Assembly (NCBI GenBank): GCA_035946955.1
Contig: DASYYE010000127.1
Location: 1-17,192 of the forward strand
Direction: 5' to 3'
Length of the DNA stretch: 17,192 nucleotides
Source of the DNA: DASYYE01 sp035946955
Lineage (GTDB): Bacteria; Actinomycetota; Actinomycetes; Streptosporangiales; Streptosporangiaceae
This document shows positions 1 to 5,024 of the stretch, piece after piece. Under the pieces are notes generated by a model that was not told where the DNA came from, did no database searches, and worked only from the letters and a program-made list of their open reading frames with translations. Position numbers and translations under genes: made by a program. How positions within the stretch are numbered: the first letter of the stretch is position 1; every line of letters starts with the position of its first letter.

Positions 1-27
1 CGTGGCGGCGGCTGGGCCGCCGCCACG
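1..27. repeat. Perfect 12-bp inverted repeat inside the coxG reading frame
   Basis: Bases 1-12 (CGTGGCGGCGGC) are exactly complementary to bases 16-27 (GCCGCCGCCACG) with a 3-nt loop. The hairpin lies inside coding sequence and encodes part of the Gly/Ala-rich stretch. There is no T tract in view, so it is not called a terminator. It may simply reflect GC-rich Gly/Ala codons. Confidence 0.6.
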
Positions 28-276
28 GATCTCTTTGCCTGCCGCTTCCAGCGTGACGGACCGCGCCTGCTCGTCGCGTTCGGTGAACCTGCCCGTGCCC
101 GAGTAGGTCATCGTGACGGGGCCGACCTTCACCTTGATCCGCCCGCTGACCACGTCGCCATCCACGGAGTCGACGGTCGCCCCGGGCATGCAGGGTGCGA
201 TGCGCTCCACGTCGAGCAGTACCTGCCACGCCTGCTCGGGCGGGACCGGGACGGTGAAAGAGTGCTCCAGTTCCAT
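1..276 (-). CDS. coxG: CoxG-like SRPBCC family protein (partial, C-terminus outside window)
   Basis: The 92 visible residues begin MELEHSFTVPVPPEQAWQVL and continue with a DVERIAPCMPGA segment, the typical N-terminus of CoxG / carbon monoxide dehydrogenase subunit G proteins (SRPBCC, START-like fold). Family members are about 150-220 residues, so roughly half is missing past the left edge. CoxG proteins accompany aerobic CO dehydrogenase-type enzymes and are implicated in membrane attachment or quinone delivery. They are not catalytic subunits. The ATG lies 2 nt after the medium-subunit stop (TGA CC ATG), so it is the fourth gene of the operon and probably translationally coupled. The last visible residues are Gly/Ala-rich (RGGGPAAAT), perhaps the start of a linker. 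The family call is firm; the substrate of the associated enzyme is not known. Confidence 0.85.
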   Translation of the reverse strand, partial: MELEHSFTVPVPPEQAWQVLLDVERIAPCMPGATVDSVDGDVVSGRIKVKVGPVTMTYSGTGRFTERDEQARSVTLEAAGKEIRGGGPAAAT

Positions 277-278
277 GG

Positions 279-1136
279 TCAGGCTCCTGCTGCCGCCACC
301 AATGCCCGGGCTGTCAGCACGCGTGCCAGGTGGCGGCGGTAGTCGGCGGTGCCGTGTAGGTCAGCGGACGGTTGGGTGCCCTGGTCAGCGTGCTCCGCAG
401 CTGCTCGCAGCTCACCCGGGGCGGTCTGTGCACCCCGTGCGGCTGACTCGGCGGCACTGGCCCGCAGCGGCACCGGCCCCATGTTAGCCAACCCGATCCT
501 GGCATCCGCGACGGTGGAGTCCAGGCGGTGCACCACGGCAGCCACCCCGACCACAGCCCAGGCCTGGGCGGTGAGGTGGAACTTCTCATACCGGTAGCCC
601 CAGCCGACCCCCAGCTTGGGCACCCGGACCCCGGTGAGCACCTCGTCCGGCCCGAGCGCGGTGGTCAGGTAGTCGGCGAAGAACTCTGATGCGCTGATCT
701 CCCGCTCCCCGTCAGGGCCACGTGCGGTGATGCTGGCGTCGAGGGCCAGTGCCACCGCGGGCAGGTCGCCGGCCGGGTCCGCATGCGCGAGCGAGCCGCC
801 GATCGTGCCACGGTGACGGACGGCCGGGTCGGCGACCGTGCCTGCGGCCTGTGCCAGCAAGCCGCAGTGCGCCTTGATGAGCGGGTCACGGGTGACCTCG
901 TCGTGGGTGGTGAGCGCACCGATCCACAGTGACTCACCCTCGTCCCGCACCCCGCGCAACTCACTGAGCCTGCCGACGTCCACCAGCAGGTCGGGGTATG
1001 CGAGCCGGAGCCGCAGCAGCGGCAGCAGACTCTGCCCACCCGCGATCACCTTGGCGTCCTCGCCGCCGTCGGCGAGTGCCTGTACCGCTTCCGAAACCGA
1101 TGAGGGACGGACGTAAGCGAACGCTGCCGGGATCAT
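279..1136 (-). CDS. coxM: Medium (FAD-binding) subunit of a form II CODH-like molybdenum hydroxylase
   Basis: A 285-residue protein of the xanthine dehydrogenase/CO dehydrogenase FAD-binding family, normal in length (about 280-300). The two FAD pyrophosphate-binding motifs are visible: AGGQS at residues 32-36 and TIGGS at 111-115, the latter followed by LAHADPAGDLP. The subunit would pass electrons from the 2Fe-2S subunit to an external acceptor. The start is the ATG at 1136, which overlaps the large-subunit stop as ATGA. The frame stays open to 1199, but a start there would place 21 atypical residues before MIPAAFAYVRP, the usual beginning for the family. The order small-large-medium is the one typical of form II (CODH-like) clusters; form I CO dehydrogenases are usually medium-small-large. 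The family is certain, the physiological substrate is not. Confidence 0.93.
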   Translation of the reverse strand: MIPAAFAYVRPSSVSEAVQALADGGEDAKVIAGGQSLLPLLRLRLAYPDLLVDVGRLSELRGVRDEGESLWIGALTTHDEVTRDPLIKAHCGLLAQAAGTVADPAVRHRGTIGGSLAHADPAGDLPAVALALDASITARGPDGEREISASEFFADYLTTALGPDEVLTGVRVPKLGVGWGYRYEKFHLTAQAWAVVGVAAVVHRLDSTVADARIGLANMGPVPLRASAAESAARGAQTAPGELRAAAEHADQGTQPSADLHGTADYRRHLARVLTARALVAAAGA

Positions 1137-3505
1137 GACGCACCTCCCCGCGCCGACTGGGCCGATTGGATGGCACGCCACACGCGTTCCGGCGTGCACG
1201 GCATCGTGATGTCCCGTACCCCGAACGGGCGCAGTGCGTCCAGGATGGCGTTGACGACCGCCGGAGTGGCCGCGATGGTACCGGCCTCCCCAACTCCCTT
1301 GACCCCTAGCTGGTTGGTGGTCGCAGGGCTCTCCGTCCGGTCGGTGGTGAACGACGGGAGGTCGGCGGCGCTCGGGATCAGGTAGTCCGCCAGGGTCGTG
1401 GTCAGCAGGTTGCCCTCCTCGTCGTAGCTGGCCTCCTCGTACAGGGCCTGCGCAATCCCCTGCGCGACCCCGCCGTGGACCTGGCCCTCCACGATCAGCG
1501 GGTTCACAACAACGCCGACGTCATCCACGGCTACATACGAGCGGATCGTCACCTGCCCCGTCTCGGTGTCCACCTCGACGGCGCACAAGTGCGTGCCGTG
1601 CGGGAACGAGAAGTTCGCCGGGTCGAACGTGGCGTCGGAGTCCAGCGACGGCTCAACCCCGTCCGGCAGGTTGTGCCCGGTGAACGCGGCCAGTGCAACC
1701 TCCTGGATCGTCTTGACCACGCCTTCGGAACCACGTGCCCGGAACGCCCCGTCGGCGAACTCGATCTCCTCCGGAGGGGCCTCCAGCAGCGCGGACGCGA
1801 GCACGCGGGCCTTTTCGATGACCTTGTCGCAGGCCGCGCCTACGGCGACGCCGCCGACGGCCAGCGAGCGCGACCCGTAGGTGTCCAGGCCACGCGGTGA
1901 CACCTGGGTGTCGCCGTGCAGCACCCGGACGTCCTCGAACGGCACGCCCAGCTTGTCCGCGACGATCTGGCTCCACGCCGTCTCGTGTCCCTGGCCGTGG
2001 GGGCTGGTCCCGGTCACCACCTCGACCTTGCCGGTCGGCAGCATGCGAACGCTCGCGTACTCCCAGCCCCCGGCACCGAACCCGATCTGGCCGAGCACCC
2101 GGGACGGCGCGAGGCCGCAGGCTTCGGTGTAGGTGGAGATGCCGATGCCGAGCTGGACCCCCTCGCCGCTGCCCCGGCGGTATTCCTGCTCCTTGCGCAG
2201 GTCGTCGTAGTGGAAGAGATCCTTTGCCTGGGCGGTGGCAGCTTCGTAGTTGCCGCTGTCGTAGGTGAACCCCGCCACCGTGGTGTAGGGGAACTCCTCG
2301 TGTGTGATCCAGTTCAGGGCCCGCAGTTCCAGCGGGTCCATGCCCAGTTCGACCGCGAGTTCGTCCATGGTCCGCTCGATTGCGAAGGTTGCCTCGGGCC
2401 TGCCCGCGCCACGGTAGGCGTCCGTGGGCATCTTGGTCGTGAACACACCGGTGCAGCGGAGCGAGTAGGCGTCCATCTTGTAGATACCGCTGTACATCAG
2501 CGCACCGAGCAGCGGGATCCCGGGTGTGACGAGCATCAGGTAGGCACCCATGTCCACGAGCAGGTCCACCGAAAGGCCGCGCAGCCGGCCGTCCCGTTCC
2601 GCTGCCAGCCGGACCCGCTGCCACTGGTCACGGCCGTGGTGGACGGTGAGGTTCCCCTCGCTGCGCGACTCCGTCCACTTGACCGGTCGGCCGAGCCTGC
2701 GCGCCACCAGGAAAGTGATCACTTCTTCGGCCGTGACCTGTAGCTTCGAGCCGAACCCGCCGCCCACGTCGGGTGCGACCACCCGGATGTCCTGCTCGGG
2801 GACGCCGGTGGTCAGGGCGAGCATCAGGCGCACGATGTGCGGCACCTGGGTCGACGACCAGACTGTGGACTCCCCGCCGACACACGACGAGACAACCGCC
2901 CGGGGCTCCATGGCCGAGGGGATCAGCCGCTGCTGGCGGTAGTTGCGTTCGATGACCACGGGGGCGCCGCGGAAGGCCGCGTCGATGTCGCCGTTGGCCA
3001 CCGACCACTCATAGGACTTGTTGCCCTGTCCGTGGACCTTGGGTGAGCCCTCGCCTAGGGCGCTGCGCATGTCCAGCACAGGGGGCAGGGGCTCATAGGT
3101 GACGTCCACGGCCGCCACCGCATCGGCCGCGCGGTAACGGTCCCGCGCGACCACGACCGCGACCGCCTCGCCGACGTAGCGGACCTCGTCGGTGGCCAGT
3201 GGCGGGTGGGCGGGGAGGACCATGTCCGGGGTGACCGTCCACGCGCACGGCAAGCTGCCCTGCTCGGCGGCGAAGTCGGCGCCTGAGAAGGCCGCTACCA
3301 CGCCCGGCATGGCCAGCGCGGCCGTGAGGTCCACGGAGTGGACCCGGGCGTGGGCATAGGGGCTCCGCACGAACGCCATGTGGAGCATGCCCGGCAGGAT
3401 GATGTTGTCCGTCCAGTTGGTCTGGCCGGTGACCAGCCGCGCGTCCTCCTTGCGCGGGCGCGCCCGGCCGAGCTCAGCCTGGCGGGTAGGTGTGGGCGCT
3501 GTCAT
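1133..3505 (-). CDS. coxL: Large (molybdopterin) subunit, form II CODH-like aldehyde/xanthine oxidase family
   Basis: A 790-residue catalytic subunit of the molybdenum hydroxylase family. Landmarks are the N-terminal aldehyde oxidase hammerhead domain (about residues 20-150), GGGFGSK at 248-254, the active-site loop AYRGAGR at 363-369, the cofactor segment HGQGHET at 503-509, and GVGEAGT at 737-743 with the conserved catalytic glutamate E740. True (form I) CO dehydrogenases carry AYxCSFR with the Cu-bound cysteine. Here that cysteine is absent and AYRGAGR marks form II. Oxidation of CO at high affinity is therefore not supported; an aldehyde, purine or other heterocycle hydroxylase is equally possible. 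The start ATG overlaps the small-subunit stop (ATGA) and its own stop overlaps the medium-subunit start the same way, so the three subunits are translationally coupled. Confidence 0.95.
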   Translation of the reverse strand: MTAPTPTRQAELGRARPRKEDARLVTGQTNWTDNIILPGMLHMAFVRSPYAHARVHSVDLTAALAMPGVVAAFSGADFAAEQGSLPCAWTVTPDMVLPAHPPLATDEVRYVGEAVAVVVARDRYRAADAVAAVDVTYEPLPPVLDMRSALGEGSPKVHGQGNKSYEWSVANGDIDAAFRGAPVVIERNYRQQRLIPSAMEPRAVVSSCVGGESTVWSSTQVPHIVRLMLALTTGVPEQDIRVVAPDVGGGFGSKLQVTAEEVITFLVARRLGRPVKWTESRSEGNLTVHHGRDQWQRVRLAAERDGRLRGLSVDLLVDMGAYLMLVTPGIPLLGALMYSGIYKMDAYSLRCTGVFTTKMPTDAYRGAGRPEATFAIERTMDELAVELGMDPLELRALNWITHEEFPYTTVAGFTYDSGNYEAATAQAKDLFHYDDLRKEQEYRRGSGEGVQLGIGISTYTEACGLAPSRVLGQIGFGAGGWEYASVRMLPTGKVEVVTGTSPHGQGHETAWSQIVADKLGVPFEDVRVLHGDTQVSPRGLDTYGSRSLAVGGVAVGAACDKVIEKARVLASALLEAPPEEIEFADGAFRARGSEGVVKTIQEVALAAFTGHNLPDGVEPSLDSDATFDPANFSFPHGTHLCAVEVDTETGQVTIRSYVAVDDVGVVVNPLIVEGQVHGGVAQGIAQALYEEASYDEEGNLLTTTLADYLIPSAADLPSFTTDRTESPATTNQLGVKGVGEAGTIAATPAVVNAILDALRPFGVRDITMPCTPERVWRAIQSAQSARGGAS

Positions 3506-4023
3506 GACGACCCCTCCCCAGCTGCCATGGCCATGGGGGAGACGCTGTCAGCCTCTGCGGCAGCCCCGTCCTCGGCGGCTTTCCTCACGGCGCGGACGAT
3601 GTTCTGGTACCCGGTGCACCGGCACAGGTTGCCTTCCAGGCCTTCCCGGACCTCCTGCTCGCTGGGGTGCGGGTTGGCCCGCAGCAGGTCGGCGGCGGCC
3701 ATGATCATGCCTGGCGTGCAGTAGCCGCACTGGAGTGCGTGTTCTTCATGGAAGGCGCGCTGCAGCGGGTGCCATTCGCCATTGCGCGCGAGCCCTTCGA
3801 TCGTGGTGATGTCGGCGCCGTCGGCCTGTACCGCCAGCACCGAGCAGCTCTTAACCGAGACACCGTTCATGTGGACTGTGCAGGCACCACAGTTGGAGGT
3901 ATCGCAGCCGATGGGAGTCCCAGTCTTGCCGAGCACCTCCCTGAGGTAGTGCACGAGCAGCAGCCTGGGCTCTACCTCGTCGGTGCTGGTTACCCCGTCA
4001 ACCCTGACGGTGATTGTGGTCAT
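3502..4023 (-). CDS. coxS: Small (2x[2Fe-2S]) subunit of a form II CODH-like hydroxylase
   Basis: A 173-residue iron-sulfur subunit of normal size. The N-terminal plant-ferredoxin-like domain has cysteines C40, C45, C48 and C60 (pattern GCDTSNCGACT). The C-terminal helical domain has C99, C102, C134 and C136 (patterns QCGYCTPGM and LCRCTGYQNI). All eight cluster ligands are present, so it should carry both [2Fe-2S] centres and relay electrons from the molybdenum site to the FAD subunit. The start is the ATG at 4023, preceded by a strong Shine-Dalgarno (GGAGGAGG, 4031-4038, 7-nt spacing). The frame is open to 4353, but that extension runs antisense through the deacetylase gene and has no family similarity. 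It is the first gene of the S-L-M-G cluster and overlaps the large-subunit gene by 4 nt. The C-terminal tail after about residue 150 is Ala/Glu-rich and poorly conserved. Confidence 0.95.
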   Translation of the reverse strand: MTTITVRVDGVTSTDEVEPRLLLVHYLREVLGKTGTPIGCDTSNCGACTVHMNGVSVKSCSVLAVQADGADITTIEGLARNGEWHPLQRAFHEEHALQCGYCTPGMIMAAADLLRANPHPSEQEVREGLEGNLCRCTGYQNIVRAVRKAAEDGAAAEADSVSPMAMAAGEGSS

Positions 4024-4069
4024 GCGCCAGCCTCCTCCCAGGGGGAAACTCCCGCCTGTTGCCAACCTA
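4024..4069 (-). promoter_or_regulatory. Candidate -10 element and strong RBS of the cox-like operon
   Basis: On the minus strand a TAGGTT hexamer (4069-4064) fits the actinobacterial TANNNT -10 consensus and would give a leader of about 34 nt. Upstream TGGTGT at a 17-nt spacer is only a weak -35. GGAGGAGG (4038-4031) is a near-ideal Shine-Dalgarno 7 nt before the ATG and decides the coxS start. The RBS is clear; the promoter is a guess from pattern. Confidence 0.4.
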
Positions 4070-4139
4070 GGACGCCGCCGCGGGCCACACCAGACCCTTG
4101 ATCCGTTTCGCCGGTTTCGCCCGGCTGCGGACCAGAAGC

Positions 4140-4859
4140 TCAGGCGGTGTCGATGACCTGGAAGGACTCGGCGAGCCGCCCCTCGGCGAGGCCGCCCTGC
4201 TCCGCGGCCAGGCTGAGCCAGCCGCGCAGGCGCTCCTCCAGGCCATCCATGTGGCCGGTCTGGCTCTCGTGCGCCAGCAGGGCCGCGACCTTGCGGGGGA
4301 ACGCCTCCGTGACATCGACGTAGCGGTTCGGAACCGGGCCTCTCGGCAGCCACACCTCAGCCACTGCCCAGGCGGCAAGGCCCTCCTCGGCAAGTAGTTC
4401 GGGGAAGGCGAACGGGTTGCGCGCGTCCGGGTAGACGGCATCGAGTGCGGCCGACCCCACGGCACGGTGGTCAGGGTGGCTGATCCCGATACGCACGTAG
4501 TCGCGTTCCGGGCTGGGACAGACCACACGCTGCGGGCGCACCTGCCTGATCACACGTGCCAGGTCCTTGCGCAGCGCCAGGGTGGGCTCCACCCGGCCAT
4601 CTGGGTAGCCGAGGAACCGCACGTCATGGACGCCTACGATCTTGGCGGCCGCGGTCTGCTCCGCCTGGCGCAGCAGTGGGACCTCCGCACGCGGGACGCT
4701 CTCGTCGTACCCGCCAGCGTCGCCATTGGTCACGATGCAGTAGCTGACGCCGATCCCGGCGTCGGTCCAGGTGGCCACCGTCCCGGCCGTGCCGAAATCG
4801 ATGTCGTCTGGGTGTGCGGCGATGACCAGCGCGCGCTGGACGTCAGAGTCGGCAAGCAC
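4140..4859 (-). CDS. PIG-L (LmbE-like) family zinc deacetylase
   Basis: A 239-residue protein with the two family signatures. AHPDD at residues 15-19 supplies H16 and D19 as metal ligands and D18 as the likely catalytic base, and HPDH at 128-131 supplies the third metal ligand region. The family removes N-acetyl groups from GlcNAc-type substrates, for example in mycothiol synthesis (MshB), mycothiol conjugate hydrolysis (Mca), or glycopeptide and teichoic metabolism. At 239 residues it is shorter than typical MshB or Mca (about 290-300), so I do not assign either. The GTG start at 4859 lies 7 nt after a TAGGAT hexamer, consistent with a leaderless message. It points the same way as the cox-like genes with 116 nt between, so co-transcription is possible, but a separate coxS promoter candidate exists. 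No signal peptide is visible, so it is probably cytoplasmic. Confidence 0.9.
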   Translation of the reverse strand: MLADSDVQRALVIAAHPDDIDFGTAGTVATWTDAGIGVSYCIVTNGDAGGYDESVPRAEVPLLRQAEQTAAAKIVGVHDVRFLGYPDGRVEPTLALRKDLARVIRQVRPQRVVCPSPERDYVRIGISHPDHRAVGSAALDAVYPDARNPFAFPELLAEEGLAAWAVAEVWLPRGPVPNRYVDVTEAFPRKVAALLAHESQTGHMDGLEERLRGWLSLAAEQGGLAEGRLAESFQVIDTA

Positions 4860-4866
4860 GGTCCCG

Positions 4867-4872
4867 ATCCTA
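4867..4872 (-). promoter_or_regulatory. Candidate -10 element for leaderless PIG-L transcript
   Basis: TAGGAT on the minus strand (4872-4867) is followed by 7 nt and then the GTG start at 4859. This TANNNT-N6/7-start arrangement is characteristic of leaderless genes in actinobacteria. No convincing -35 hexamer or Shine-Dalgarno is present, which also favours a leaderless message. Confidence 0.4.
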
Positions 4873-4935
4873 TGTCTGGGTGCCCCGCACCGCGCGCATT
4901 GGCTGTCCCTCCAGGGACTCCCGGGCCCACTGGAA

Positions 4936-5024
4936 CTGGCTCGCGCCGCACCTGCGCCGATAGAGTGATCGGGGACTCAGCGCTCAGGCGTGCTACGCCG
5001 GATGACTGGCTGAGGGGGGTTTGG
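4936..5024 (+). promoter_or_regulatory. Candidate promoter and RBS of the STAND NTPase gene
   Basis: TAGAGT at 4961-4966 fits TANNNT, with CTGGCT (4936-4941) as a poor -35 at a 19-nt spacer. A G-rich Shine-Dalgarno-like run, GAGGGGGG at 5012-5019, precedes the TTG at 5025 by 5 nt. The 165-nt spacer 4860-5024 is shared with the divergent PIG-L gene, and no other feature was seen in it. The assignment is weak and rests on pattern only. Confidence 0.3.

Noticed and set aside
1653..2624. 323-residue minus-strand frame inside the large hydroxylase subunit
   Set aside because: It is in another frame of a gene with full motif support; the product is Arg/Gly/Pro-rich without a domain.
1133..3505. 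Calling the enzyme a true CO dehydrogenase
   Set aside because: The active-site loop is AYRGAGR, without the Cu-ligand cysteine of AYxCSFR, so the specific function is not supported.
4024..4353. N-terminal extension of the small Fe-S subunit to 283 residues
   Set aside because: It overlaps the 3' end of the PIG-L gene, is Arg/Pro/Gly-rich, and a strong RBS marks the ATG at 4023 where the family alignment begins.
4467..5024. Upstream extension of the STAND NTPase frame (would give 1113 residues)
   Set aside because: This part is antisense to the PIG-L gene, which has complete family motifs. The extension has no recognisable domain and looks like a frame kept open by GC bias.
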